47,401 nt of DNA. It comes from Thermosipho sp. (in: thermotogales) (lineage in GTDB: Bacteria > Thermotogota > Thermotogae > Thermotogales > Fervidobacteriaceae). This document shows, in pieces, positions 11,621 through 20,015 of the stretch. The notes under the pieces are model-generated. The model made no database searches and was not told the DNA's origin. It saw nothing but the letters and a program-made list of their open reading frames with translations. Numbering within the stretch: position 1 is the stretch's first letter; each line of letters begins with the position of its first letter. The stretch lies in the NCBI GenBank assembly GCA_030153605.1, contig JASKLO010000010.1:1-47401 (forward strand). The letters are read 5' to 3'. The position numbers and the translations under genes were made by a program.

Positions 11621-12496
11621 TTGTTAAAAAGTATGACAGGTTACTCAAAAGTTGAAAATATAGACGAAAATTACAAAATTACTTGTGAAATTAAAAGCTT
11701 AAATTCTAAAGGATTGGATATAGGAGTTTCCATTCCATATTTTCTGAATTCAAAAGAAATTTTAATTTCAAAGATTGTTTCAGAATATTTGAAACGTGGA
11801 AGAGTTCACATAAAGATAAATGTTAAATTTTTAAAACCAATTGAAATGAATTTGGATTTTGCAATGGCAAAATCATATTATGAAAGTTTAGAAGAACTAA
11901 GGGAAAGCTTTGGGATTCAAACGCCTACTAAATTATCTGATTTACTTGTGTTTAAAGAGGTTTTTAGAACAGATTTTGATGATGAAGAGATTGAAAGACT
12001 TTGGAATGTTGTGGAAATCGTTTTAAGAAAAGCTTTAAAAGAATTAGTAAAAGAAAGAGAAAAAGAAGGGAAAAAATTACAAATTGATATAAAAAATATG
12101 ATTTCGAAGATGAATGAAATTGTTAATAACATAGAGAATGTTTCGCAAAATTTAAAAGATGTGATTGCTCAAAAAATTAAAGATAATATTGAAGAAATTC
12201 TTCCTGATAATGTAGAATTAGATATAAATCAATTTGAAACGGCTGTTGCTTTGATAGCTGATAGAGCAGATATAAGAGAAGAAATAGTAAGACTTAAAAG
12301 TCATTTAAAGAGGATGGAAGAATTGATTGAGTCTGATGAACCAGTTGGAACACTATTGAATTTTTTAACTCAAGAGGTGCACAGAGAATTTAATACTATT
12401 TTGTCAAAAAGTAGATTACTTGAAATTAGTAATTTTGCTTTAGAGGGGAAATATATAAATTCACAATTAAAGGAACAAGTTCAAAATTTGGAATAA
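11621..12496 (+). CDS. yicC: YicC family endoribonuclease-like protein
   Basis: 291 residues with the YicC N-terminal signature KSMTGYSK and the C-terminal DUF1732 part (RLKSHLKRMEELIESDEPVG, LNFLTQEVHREFNTI near the end). Members have been reported as endoribonucleases or RNase adaptors. I start it at TTG 11621, which follows AGGAGTGAT at good spacing and gives the family-typical N-terminus (M)LKSMTGYS; the frame upstream contains only a TTG without a site. It is the first gene of a widely conserved operon with remA, gmk and rpoZ. Confidence 0.88.
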   Translation: MLKSMTGYSKVENIDENYKITCEIKSLNSKGLDIGVSIPYFLNSKEILISKIVSEYLKRGRVHIKINVKFLKPIEMNLDFAMAKSYYESLEELRESFGIQTPTKLSDLLVFKEVFRTDFDDEEIERLWNVVEIVLRKALKELVKEREKEGKKLQIDIKNMISKMNEIVNNIENVSQNLKDVIAQKIKDNIEEILPDNVELDINQFETAVALIADRADIREEIVRLKSHLKRMEELIESDEPVGTLLNFLTQEVHREFNTILSKSRLLEISNFALEGKYINSQLKEQVQNLE

Positions 12497-12514
12497 CCTT
12501 TAGGAGGTGTAAAC

Positions 12515-12799
12515 ATGTTTGGTCTCATTAATATTGGTTTTGGTAATGTAATTGCTGGTGATAGAATTGTTGCAATTGTAAATCCCGAAAGTGCACCACT
12601 TAAAAGATTAAAAGAAGATGCTAAAGATGAAGGGAAACTTATTGATGCAACTTATGGAAGAAAAACAAGGGCTATTTTAATTTCGGATAGTAACCATATA
12701 ATTTTAAGTGCTATTCAACCTGAAACAATTGCACAAAGGTTTATGCAATCATTCTATGAAATTGAAGAACAACTTGACAAAATAAGAAGAAAGGGATAA
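12515..12799 (+). CDS. remA: RemA/DUF370 family DNA-binding regulatory protein
   Basis: 94-residue DUF370 protein. The core [21 protein letters not shown] and the central [21 protein letters not shown] are the family hallmarks. In Bacillus subtilis RemA is a ring-forming DNA-binding activator of biofilm matrix genes. Outside Bacillus its role is not established, but the gene nearly always stands between yicC and gmk, as here. AGGAGG precedes the ATG. Confidence 0.88.
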   Translation: MFGLINIGFGNVIAGDRIVAIVNPESAPLKRLKEDAKDEGKLIDATYGRKTRAILISDSNHIILSAIQPETIAQRFMQSFYEIEEQLDKIRRKG

Positions 12800-12800
12800 T

Positions 12801-13421
12801 ATGAAAGGAACACTATTCGTAGTTAGCGGCCCATCAGGAGTTGGAAAAACTAGTATAATCAATTCTGTAATTAAAATGTTAGATAATGTCGTTTTTTCAG
12901 TTTCATGTACAACGCGTCCGCCTAGACCCGGTGAAGTTGATGGTGTTGATTATTTTTTTATTTCAAAAGAAAAGTTTCTAGAAATGGTTAATAATTCTGA
13001 GTTTTTGGAATGGGCTGAAGTTCATGGAAACTTTTATGGAACTCCTAAAGATTTTGTGTTAAAAAAGATTGAGGAAGGCAAGAGAATTATTCTTGATATT
13101 GATGTTCAAGGAGCTTTACAAGTAAAAAGAAATTTTGATGATGCTGTTTTTATATTTGTTGCACCGCCAAGTTATGAAGTTTTAAAAGAAAGATTATTAA
13201 AAAGAGGTACTGAAGAACCAAAGGCATTATTAAAAAGATTGGATAATGCAAAATGGGAATTATCAAAAATGATAGAATTTGATTATTTAATTGTGAATGA
13301 TGATCTAGTTAATTCTATACAAATTATGAAATCGATAATAATATCTGAAACTTACAGAACTAAGAGGGTATTAACAGAAGAATTAATTGAAAATCTTTTT
13401 AAGGGGGTAAGTGATAGATGA
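12801..13421 (+). CDS. gmk: Guanylate kinase
   Basis: 206-residue nucleotide kinase phosphorylating GMP to GDP. The P-loop GPSGVGKTS is at residues 10-18. The GMP-binding region follows with [18 protein letters not shown], and the lid carries RLLKRGTEE. It starts one base after remA and ends with ATGA overlapping rpoZ. Confidence 0.96.
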   Translation: MKGTLFVVSGPSGVGKTSIINSVIKMLDNVVFSVSCTTRPPRPGEVDGVDYFFISKEKFLEMVNNSEFLEWAEVHGNFYGTPKDFVLKKIEEGKRIILDIDVQGALQVKRNFDDAVFIFVAPPSYEVLKERLLKRGTEEPKALLKRLDNAKWELSKMIEFDYLIVNDDLVNSIQIMKSIIISETYRTKRVLTEELIENLFKGVSDR

Positions 13422-13645
13422 AACCAGTGATTAACTATGATGAATTGATGAAGAAGATACCTTATAAATTTGCTATTCCAATAGCTGTGGCAAAAAGAGC
13501 AGAAAACCTTAAAGAATTTGCAAAACCGTATGTGGAAACATGGGATAAAAACTATGTAAGTATAGCCCTTAAAGAACTTAGCGAAGGTTATATTAGAATT
13601 AAAAACGAAGAAATTTTGAAGATATTGATTCCAAATGTAAAGTAA
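13418..13645 (+). CDS. rpoZ: RNA polymerase omega subunit
   Basis: 75-residue small omega protein that helps assemble the beta-prime subunit. The family core is recognisable in [26 protein letters not shown] and the later [15 protein letters not shown]. It overlaps gmk by four bases with GGGGG upstream, and is followed by a terminator. Position after gmk strongly supports the call despite weak similarity in the second half. Confidence 0.88.
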   Translation: MKPVINYDELMKKIPYKFAIPIAVAKRAENLKEFAKPYVETWDKNYVSIALKELSEGYIRIKNEEILKILIPNVK

Positions 13646-13660
13646 AATTAAGTTTACTAA

Positions 13661-13692
13661 AAAGAAAGCCACCTTATGGTGGCTTTTCTTTT
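13661..13692. terminator. Bidirectional terminator between rpoZ and the M42 peptidase operon
   Basis: AAGCCACC (13666-13673) pairs with GGTGGCTT (13678-13685) around TTAT. It is flanked by A-rich sequence on the left and T-rich sequence on the right, so it can work for both convergent transcripts. Confidence 0.85.
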
Positions 13693-14701
13693 ATTTCAAT
13701 ATAGGTGAATTTTCTAAGAATGTTTTAACTAATTTATAAGTATTTTGGTAATCATTAAGGTTTATAACTGTTAAAGGGCTGTGAATGTATCTAGAAGGAA
13801 TTGAAACTACTGCTGCTGGAACACCATATATACTTCTTGAATATCTTGCAGCGTCTGTCCCACCTGCAGTTCTTCTTTTATACTGAAAAGGTATATCATT
13901 TGTTTTAGCTGTTAAAACCAAAGCATCAAAAATTTCTTTATCAATAACATAACCAGAATGTAAAAAAGTTAAAGCTGGGCCATCTCCTAAATGTGTAGCC
14001 CAATGTTCTTTTCCTAATTCAGGATTATCTCCTGCAGTAGTGCATTCAAGTGCAATTGCAAAATCTGGTTTAACTTGTTCTGAAACTACGGCTGCTCCTC
14101 TTAGCCCTGTTTCTTCTTGAACTACAAATGCAAAGTATAAATCGTAATCACTTTTCACATCATTTAGAATTAGATCTAATAAAATGCTACATCCCCCTCT
14201 ATCATCAAAAGCCTTACCAGTTGCGAAATTTCCAATCTGTTCATATTTTGTTGCAAAAGATACGTAATCGCCTATGGAAACATTTTTTGATGCTTCTTCT
14301 TTAGAACTAAAACCAGCATCGATTTTTAAATCAGAAAATTTTGGAGTTTTTAAATAATCATCTTTTTGGAGGTGAATAGCTTTAAAGCCAATAACAGCAG
14401 GTATTTTATCTTTTATTAATACTTTTTTTCCAATTACTACTCTGGGATCTACACCACCTACTGGCATAAAAGAAAAAGAACCATCATCATTTATTTTTGT
14501 AATCATGAAACCAACTTCATCCATATGAGCATCCAAAACAACTTTTGCTTTACCATTTCCTTTTCTAAAAGCAATTAAGTTTCCCATTCTATCAATCCAG
14601 TACTTATCAACTTTTCCCTTTATTTTTTCTAATATAAAATTTCTAACATTGTCTTCGTTACCTGATACACCATTTAATTCAGAAAGCTCTTTTAAAAACA
14701 T
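13691..14701 (-). CDS. M42 family metallo-aminopeptidase (downstream copy)
   Basis: 336-residue dinuclear-metal TET-type aminopeptidase/glucanase family. Metal and catalytic positions are visible: DAHMDEVGFM near residue 60, FDDRGGC with its bridging aspartate, the Glu pair in VVQEETGLRGA, ALECTTAGD, and the late histidine in RYIHSPLTV. ATG at 14701 directly follows the TAA of the upstream copy, with GGAGGTG inside that gene. The pair probably trims peptides in the cytosol, feeding the amino-acid fermentation operon. The exact specificity of M42 enzymes varies and is not readable here. Confidence 0.9.
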   Translation of the reverse strand: MFLKELSELNGVSGNEDNVRNFILEKIKGKVDKYWIDRMGNLIAFRKGNGKAKVVLDAHMDEVGFMITKINDDGSFSFMPVGGVDPRVVIGKKVLIKDKIPAVIGFKAIHLQKDDYLKTPKFSDLKIDAGFSSKEEASKNVSIGDYVSFATKYEQIGNFATGKAFDDRGGCSILLDLILNDVKSDYDLYFAFVVQEETGLRGAAVVSEQVKPDFAIALECTTAGDNPELGKEHWATHLGDGPALTFLHSGYVIDKEIFDALVLTAKTNDIPFQYKRRTAGGTDAARYSRSIYGVPAAVVSIPSRYIHSPLTVINLNDYQNTYKLVKTFLENSPILK

Positions 14702-15718
14702 TTAAAGCACCTCCATTTCTAAAATTGTGAATGCCATAAGTTTTGCAGTATCTTCGACATCTTTTACGGAGACTTTTTCATATGGTGTATGCATGTATTT
14801 TAAAGGAATAGAGATAAGTTGAGTCATTATTCCACTTCGTACTAACTGAATAGCGTCTGTATCGGTACCAGAATTTCTGGGGATAGGTTCTAATTGGTAA
14901 TTGATATTATATTTTTTAGCTATTTTTCTTACTTTTTCATTAAATTTTTTATCTATAACTGGTCCAAAGGCAATAGCCGGGCCTTTATTAATTTCGATTT
15001 TGTTATAACCGGGTATTTTTTCATCACCATGGGTCACATCTATAACAAATGCATAATCAAGTTCAGTTAAAAATGCACTGGTTGGTGCCCCAGGTCCACC
15101 TATTTCTTCCTGGGTTGAAAAAATGTAATAAACATCAAAAGAATGTTTCATTTTTTTAAGCATTTCTGCAACTTTGATAATAGAGGTGCAACTTGCTCTA
15201 TTGTCAAGTGCTGGTGCAAAAACAAAATTATTACTTTCAAAACCTTCTAAACCATCAAGCATTACAATATCGCCAACTTCAATTTCTTGCCAATTTTCAT
15301 TCATGCTAATATCTAAAAATAAGCCATCAAAATCTGGCATTTTTTGTCTTTCATCTTTCTTTTGTAAATGGGGGGCTAAGAATCCAAATATTCCCTTAAA
15401 TTCTTTATCATTAGAATAAATTATAGCTCTTTGACCAGCTACAACTTTAGGGTCCCAACCACCTATTTCTTCAACATATGCATAACCCATACTATCTATT
15501 TTAGAAATTACAAAACCTAGTTGATCGACGTGGGCAAAAAGCCCAATTCTCCCTTTCCCTTCACCTTTTTTAATGCATATAAGACTTCCCATTTTTGAAA
15601 TAAAACATTCATCAGAAAGATCCAACATTATACTTTTAATTTCTTCTGTAATTTTGTATTCATACCCTGAAGGGCCATGTATAGAACTCAATTTTAACAA
15701 CAAATTTTTGGTGTCCAA
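14702..15718 (-). CDS. M42 family metallo-aminopeptidase (upstream copy)
   Basis: 338-residue paralogue of the adjacent gene with the same skeleton: FAHVDQLGFV, ALDNRASC, STQEEIGGPGAPTSA, VIDVTHGD and KYMHTPYEKV. I start it at TTG 15718, which lies six bases after AGGAGGG; the frame continues upstream into the promoter region without a ribosome site. Divergent copies side by side suggest different peptide specificities, as in Thermotoga maritima where several M42 genes are clustered. Confidence 0.9.
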   Translation of the reverse strand: MDTKNLLLKLSSIHGPSGYEYKITEEIKSIMLDLSDECFISKMGSLICIKKGEGKGRIGLFAHVDQLGFVISKIDSMGYAYVEEIGGWDPKVVAGQRAIIYSNDKEFKGIFGFLAPHLQKKDERQKMPDFDGLFLDISMNENWQEIEVGDIVMLDGLEGFESNNFVFAPALDNRASCTSIIKVAEMLKKMKHSFDVYYIFSTQEEIGGPGAPTSAFLTELDYAFVIDVTHGDEKIPGYNKIEINKGPAIAFGPVIDKKFNEKVRKIAKKYNINYQLEPIPRNSGTDTDAIQLVRSGIMTQLISIPLKYMHTPYEKVSVKDVEDTAKLMAFTILEMEVL

Positions 15719-15823
15719 TTTTATCCCTCCTATTTTTAATAATCCTAAAATAATTTTAACATAATTTGCCAATTTTTATTGATATAATAAATATAAATGA
15801 AAATACAAAAAAGAGGTGGTGAA

Positions 15824-16765
15824 ATGCGAACCCCAAAAGTAGTAGAATTTGAACTTACTACCGCTTGCAATTATTCATGTATTCATTGTTACTGTAATGC
15901 CGGGAAAACATCTAAAAATGAATTGTCAACAGAAGAGGTTAAAAAAGTTATTAAAGATTTATATGAATCAGGTGTAGAAATTATTGACCTTGTAGGTGGA
16001 GAACCACTAATACGTACCGATATATTTGAAATAATTTCCTTTGCTAAAAGTATCGGAGCAAAATTAATGATAAATACAAACGCTTCTTTAGCTTCCAAGG
16101 ATGTAGTAAAAAAATTGAAGGAAATTAATGATAATTTACTTGTGGGTGTTTCTCTTGATGGTCATAAAAAAGAAATACATGAGTTAGTTAGAGGTGCAGG
16201 AACCTTTGAAAAAACTATGAGAGGCTTAAAAAACTTTTTAGAATTTGGTTTTGATGTTACAATTTTACATGTAATCAATAAGCATAATTACAAGTATTTT
16301 GAAGAAATGGTTTTATTTGCAAAAGAATTAGGGGTAAGTTTATATGTTGATAGGTTTGTTCCTGTTGGCAGAGGAGAACTTTTTAAAGATATGCTTTTAC
16401 CAACAAAAGAAATGATTAAATTTGTTAATGGAATTATCGAAAAATATAAAGATCAAGTTGACTTTTTTGTTGAAGAAAATATTTATGGTGATGAGTGTAC
16501 TGCCGGCAAAGAACATGCTTCTATTTTGGTAGATGGGACAGTTGTTCCTTGCGGACATTTCAGATATGACTTTAAATACTATATGGGTAATGTAAGAGAA
16601 AAATCATTTAAAGAAATTTGGGAATCATTTAATCCAGATATATTGTTTAATGATTGTAAAGAGTGTGAGCTTTTTACTAAATGTAAAGGTGGTTGTAGAG
16701 CGTTTGCTAATCAATTAGGATTATCTTACGATCCTATTTTTTGTGAGGCGAGTAATAATGTTTGA
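15824..16765 (+). CDS. Radical SAM protein with SPASM-type C-terminus
   Basis: 313 residues. The radical SAM cluster is C15-C19-C22 in CNYSCIHC, followed by the GGEPL SAM-binding motif and SLDGHKKEIHE. The C-terminal part carries extra cysteines (DECTAGKEHASI, VPCGHF, CKECELFTKCKGGCRAF, IFCEA) arranged like a SPASM/twitch auxiliary-cluster domain. Such enzymes mature peptides or cofactors (PqqE, AhbC and similar). ATG at 15824 follows AGAGGTGGTG; an earlier in-frame ATG lacks a site. No precursor peptide is visible nearby. The next gene, an MFS transporter, overlaps by 8 bases, so the two very likely act together. Confidence 0.85.
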   Translation: MRTPKVVEFELTTACNYSCIHCYCNAGKTSKNELSTEEVKKVIKDLYESGVEIIDLVGGEPLIRTDIFEIISFAKSIGAKLMINTNASLASKDVVKKLKEINDNLLVGVSLDGHKKEIHELVRGAGTFEKTMRGLKNFLEFGFDVTILHVINKHNYKYFEEMVLFAKELGVSLYVDRFVPVGRGELFKDMLLPTKEMIKFVNGIIEKYKDQVDFFVEENIYGDECTAGKEHASILVDGTVVPCGHFRYDFKYYMGNVREKSFKEIWESFNPDILFNDCKECELFTKCKGGCRAFANQLGLSYDPIFCEASNNV

Positions 16766-17969
16766 AAAAGATTTACAATATAGACGTTTTCAATTGTATG
16801 GTTTTTTAAAGAATCTAAGATTTTTTGAACCTTTTTTAGTGCTTTTTTTACTTAGTAGCGGATTGAGTTATTTGCAAATAGGACTATTATATTCAATTAA
16901 GAGTGTTGCGACTAATATACTAGAAGTTCCAACGGGAATAATTGCAGATTTATTTGGAAGGAAAAAATCAATGCTATTTTCTATGAGTTCGTATATTATT
17001 TCCTTTTTAATTTTTTACTTCTTTTACTCATTTTATTTATACATTATAGCAATGATATTTTTTTCATTTGGAGAAGCATTTAGATCTGGCACACATAAAG
17101 CAATGATTTTTGATTACTTAAAAATAAAAGGAATTGAACATTTAAAAGTTCAGTATTATGGTTCAACAAGAGCAGCTTCGCAATTTGGTTCGGCATTAAA
17201 TTCTTTGATTGCAGCTAGTATTGTTTATTTTAGTGGGAATTACAGGAAAATTTTTATATTTACTGTTATCCCTTACATACTTAATTTTATAAACTTAGCT
17301 ACGTATCCAAGTTTTCTTGATAAAACAGAAGTAAAGAAATCAAAAAAAGCTACTTTAAAAGATTTTTTGTCGGCAATTTTTGACTTTAAAGTTTTGAAAA
17401 TTCTTTTAAACACTTCTATGTATTCAGGTGTTTTTAAGAGTATAAAAGATTATTTGCAACCGGTATTGAAAACTTTTGCTTTATCTATACCGATTTTTGT
17501 GTCTTTAGACAATGAGAAAAGAACTTCGATACTAATAGGTCTTGTTTATTTTGTTTTGTATCTTTTAACGTCAGTAGCTTCAAAAAATTCATGGAAGATT
17601 GGTAAAAAAAGTTCATCATTTGCTTTAAATGTTACATTAATATTAGGTGCGTTATCTATATTTTTTGCAGGATTTGCATATTTATTTAAACTCTACATAA
17701 TTTCAATTATAATTTTTGTTTTGCTTTATATAATAGAAAATTTGCGAAGGCCAATTGCTGTTTCTTATATAAGTGAAAATATAAAAGCTGATGCTATGGC
17801 TTCAGTACTTTCAGTCGAATCTCAATCAACAACTCTTTTAACTGCTGTTTTTTCAATTATAGTAGGTTATTTTGCTGATAAATTTAGTATTGGAACAGCG
17901 ATATTAATTTCTGGTTTAATTTTGTTGTTTTTTTCATTCTTTGTTAATGTTAAGGAGAATCAAAGATAA
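16758..17969 (+). CDS. Major facilitator superfamily transporter
   Basis: 403-residue integral membrane protein with about 12 hydrophobic segments. The MFS loop 2-3 signature appears as GIIADLFGRKKSM near residue 65, with EVPTG just before it, as in drug and small-molecule exporters. The second half contains long aliphatic segments and a KENQR tail. ATG at 16758 lies inside the end of the radical SAM gene. The substrate may be the radical SAM enzyme's product or precursor, but this is only inferred from coupling. Confidence 0.82.
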   Translation: MFEKDLQYRRFQLYGFLKNLRFFEPFLVLFLLSSGLSYLQIGLLYSIKSVATNILEVPTGIIADLFGRKKSMLFSMSSYIISFLIFYFFYSFYLYIIAMIFFSFGEAFRSGTHKAMIFDYLKIKGIEHLKVQYYGSTRAASQFGSALNSLIAASIVYFSGNYRKIFIFTVIPYILNFINLATYPSFLDKTEVKKSKKATLKDFLSAIFDFKVLKILLNTSMYSGVFKSIKDYLQPVLKTFALSIPIFVSLDNEKRTSILIGLVYFVLYLLTSVASKNSWKIGKKSSSFALNVTLILGALSIFFAGFAYLFKLYIISIIIFVLLYIIENLRRPIAVSYISENIKADAMASVLSVESQSTTLLTAVFSIIVGYFADKFSIGTAILISGLILLFFSFFVNVKENQR

Positions 17970-17976
17970 AATAAAT

Positions 17977-18005
17977 TTGTGTTTTTAATTTTATTAGTGT
18001 ATAAT
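17977..18005 (+). promoter_or_regulatory. Promoter of the FKBP/SlyD gene
   Basis: TTGTGT (17977-17982), a 17-base spacer and TATAAT (18000-18005), ending about 30 bases before the ATG. It separates the isomerase gene from the upstream MFS operon. Confidence 0.6.
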
Positions 18006-18034
18006 CATAGTATCAATATTTGTGAGGTGAGAAA

Positions 18035-18457
18035 ATGGGTGTTAAAATTGGTGACAAAGTGAAAGTACATTATGTTGGAAAGTATGAAAACGGGGAAGTA
18101 TTTGATAGTTCTTTGGATAAAGAACCACTTGAATTTGTTGTAGGAAACAATCAAGTAATTCCTGGTTTTGAAGAAGGGATTATGGGTATGGAAATAGGAG
18201 AAAAGAAGACAATAAATGTTCCTTCTGATAAAGCCTATGGTCCTTTTAGAGAAGAACTTGTTTTTCCGATTGAAAAAAGTAAACTACCTGAAGGGATTAC
18301 AGAAGGTGAATTCTTAGAAGTTCATCAACCAGATGGAAATAATTTTATAGTAAAAGTTTCTGAAATTAAAGATGATACTGCTTATCTTGACGCAAATCAT
18401 CCATTGGCAGGGAAAAATTTGATTTTTGAAATTGAATTAGTTTCAATTGAAGAATAA
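18035..18457 (+). CDS. slyD: FKBP-type peptidyl-prolyl cis-trans isomerase, SlyD-like
   Basis: 140-residue FKBP domain with an inserted chaperone flap. Active-site elements are VHYVGKYENGEVFDSS, the VIPGFEEGIMGMEIGEKK block and the closing LIFEIELVSIEE. The insert between about residues 72 and 120 (EVHQPDGNNF, DANHPLAGKNL) is the IF domain of SlyD types. The metal-binding histidine-rich tail of the Escherichia coli protein is absent. It is a cytosolic protein-folding helper with its own promoter and terminator. Confidence 0.9.
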   Translation: MGVKIGDKVKVHYVGKYENGEVFDSSLDKEPLEFVVGNNQVIPGFEEGIMGMEIGEKKTINVPSDKAYGPFREELVFPIEKSKLPEGITEGEFLEVHQPDGNNFIVKVSEIKDDTAYLDANHPLAGKNLIFEIELVSIEE

Positions 18458-18509
18458 TCAAAATATTGTTTAAAACAGTTCTATTTGTAAAACTATCAAA
18501 ATACAGAAT

Positions 18510-18546
18510 AACCCCATCCAAAAATGGCCGAGGATGGGGTTTTTTA
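18510..18546 (+). terminator. Rho-independent terminator of slyD
   Basis: AACCCCATCC (18510-18519) pairs with GGATGGGGTT (18532-18541) across a 12-base loop and runs into TTTT. Confidence 0.85.
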
Positions 18547-18597
18547 TATAAAAAATTGTTTTGTAAATTTATAGACATTAAAAGATTTACTCTTACG

Positions 18598-18632
18598 TTT
18601 TGCTTTTTTCATTAAACAAATGGTTATCTTTA
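18598..18632 (+). repeat. Degenerate direct repeat, left copy
   Basis: TTTGCTTTTTTCATTAAACA followed by AATGGT matches the segment starting at 19598 with only four mismatches over about 28 bases. The two lie 1,000 bases apart in the same orientation and bracket the cation-efflux relic. Confidence 0.4.
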
Positions 18633-18898
18633 AAACATCCAATTCTAAATAAGCTTCAATGTTATGTTTTAGAACCCACTTATGTTCCCTTCTTATAAAC
18701 TGTTTTTCTTAAATCAGTAAATATTTTTACGCATTTACTTTATCAAATTTCTAAGCTATTGGTAAGCCAAAATCTATTATAGTTCTAAAAACTATTTTAC
18801 TAATTTTCTAAAATTTTTCGTATATTTATATGGTTAGTTTATGTGTAAACAAAAATAAATAAAATCATGCTTTTATTAATCCTACATTTTCTACTTGA

Positions 18899-19322
18899 TT
18901 AAATTCTATTTGTATATAGAATGTTTGATTTTGGACTTTTTTGTAGTATATTGTTAATCTTATTTCGTAAAAAATCAATCTCACTTAATCTTAAATTTTC
19001 TTTAAACTTTACATGAAATTCAACAAGGATATCAAGGTCATTTACCGGGTAGATGAAGATGATGAATATTATAAACTTTATCAATTTTTGTCAATACATT
19101 TTTAATTTCATAAACATTTATATTTTCAGATGAAATTGTAATAATATTAAAGCTACTGCAATCAGTCTTTGAACTGTTAGTAAAAAGAAAGAGAATGATA
19201 TCATTAGAATAAAAATGAAATGGATGTTTGATTAAAGAAATAAATATTCTCCATATTTTAAAATTCAAGTTTTTAAAGATAAATTCTTCAAAGATTTTAT
19301 TTGATTTTTTATTAAAAACCAT
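18899..19322 (-). pseudogene. Frameshifted remnant of a cation diffusion facilitator C-terminal domain
   Basis: Two overlapping minus-strand frames read as one broken protein. The first (19322 to about 19040) ends in ENINVYEIKNVLTKIDKVY then NIHHLHLPGK, resembling the start of the cytoplasmic domain of CDF metal transporters. After a frameshift near 19045-19060 the second continues VNDLDILVEFHVKFKENLRL followed by SEIDFLRNKINNIL. This lines up by eye with the intact CDF protein in this window, whose C-terminus reads VGNKYDIDMDIEVDPNLTVE then KAHEITNCLKSKI. The membrane half is absent or unrecognisable. The family call rests on motif pattern, not a search. Confidence 0.45.
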
Positions 19323-19597
19323 ATTTCTTCTGACCTACTTTGCATGAATAGGTTAAAATATATAAGGATTCTTTCTATTTAGTGGAATTTATCCTTATTT
19401 CTATCTTTTTAACCAAGTATATTTTGGAATTAATAATCTATTGAAATCATAATTTCATATTACATTCTTTTATAATTATTAAACAAAATCATCTCCACAA
19501 AAAAGAAAAAGAGAACATATACCTAATTTTTCAGTTGATACAATGAGACTTTATCAAAAGCATAAGTTCATATATTGAAATTTTTTCTTTTTAAAAC

Positions 19598-19630
19598 TTT
19601 GCTTGTATCGTTAACCAAATGGTAACTTTG
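19598..19630 (+). repeat. Degenerate direct repeat, right copy, with an imperfect palindrome
   Basis: Matches the copy at 18598. It also contains GTTAACCAAATGGTAAC (19610-19626), an almost perfect inverted repeat just upstream of the tusA promoter region. It could therefore be an operator, a remnant of decayed coding sequence, or both. Confidence 0.35.
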
Positions 19631-19655
19631 TAGAAACAAATTAATTGCTGCTAAA

Positions 19656-19664
19656 TGCTATAAT
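19656..19664 (+). promoter_or_regulatory. Possible extended -10 upstream of the tusA operon
   Basis: TGCTATAAT is a perfect extended -10 motif, but no convincing -35 lies upstream. TATACT at 19733-19738 is an alternative closer to the gene, also with a poor -35. The start of transcription of the sulfur operon is therefore unresolved. Confidence 0.35.
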
Positions 19665-19772
19665 TTATTTAGATAGTGAAAAAAATCTCAACATTGTACT
19701 GAATATTAGTGTAAAAATACATTTTATCTAATTATACTTGTGAAAAAAATCTTTTGGTAGGAGGTGGGGTAT

Positions 19773-20015
19773 ATGGCAAAGTATGAGGTTACGAAGACTA
19801 TTGATGTAAGAGGAGAAGTATGTCCTGTTCCTGATGTTGAAACAAAAAGAGCGTTGAAAAAGATGAAACCAGGGGAAATTTTAGAAGTTTTGATTGATTA
19901 TCCAATGTCAAAGGAAAGAATTCCTGAGACAGTAAAGAAATTAGGACATGAGGTATTGGAAATTGAAGAAGTTGGAGAAAGTGAATGGAAAATCTATATT
20001 AAAGTTAACGGCTGA
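19773..20015 (+). CDS. tusA: TusA-type sulfur carrier protein
   Basis: 80-residue TusA/SirA fold protein. The active cysteine is C17 in RGEVCPVPDVETKRAL, the standard CPxP motif that carries persulfide. The second half has the conserved DYPMSKERIPETVKKLGHEV. ATG at 19773 follows GTAGGAGGTGGGG. It heads an operon with a YeeE/YedE transporter and DsrE-, DsrF- and DsrH-like proteins, so it probably passes sulfane sulfur imported or mobilised by those partners. Its sequence is strikingly like the C-terminal domain of the regulator encoded at 23679-24248. Confidence 0.92.
   Translation: MAKYEVTKTIDVRGEVCPVPDVETKRALKKMKPGEILEVLIDYPMSKERIPETVKKLGHEVLEIEEVGESEWKIYIKVNG

Larger units (their letters stand above)
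18547..19772. other. AT-rich decayed intergenic region
   Basis: About 1.2 kb with no intact gene, in a window that is otherwise almost gap-free. It holds a frameshifted minus-strand relic (18899-19322), a pair of degenerate direct repeats 1,000 bases apart (18598 and 19598), and a minus-strand frame at about 18560-18800 that is interrupted by several stops. That frame ends in a lysine/arginine-rich stretch (LMKKAKRKSKS) that looks like the end of a lost basic protein. The right 110 bases must also contain the promoter of the tusA operon. I could not identify an RNA gene or an intact mobile element. Confidence 0.6.

Noticed and set aside
19362-19398. ATAAGGAT and ATCCTTAT as a terminator or structured RNA
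   Set aside because: The arms are 21 bases apart with no T-run or conserved loop; likely chance in AT-rich sequence.
19610-19626. GTTAACCAAATGGTAAC as a specific operator of the HTH-TusA regulator
   Set aside because: Symmetry is imperfect and the same bases belong to a degenerate repeat also found at 18598, so an operator function cannot be claimed; no second copy upstream of the regulator gene was seen.
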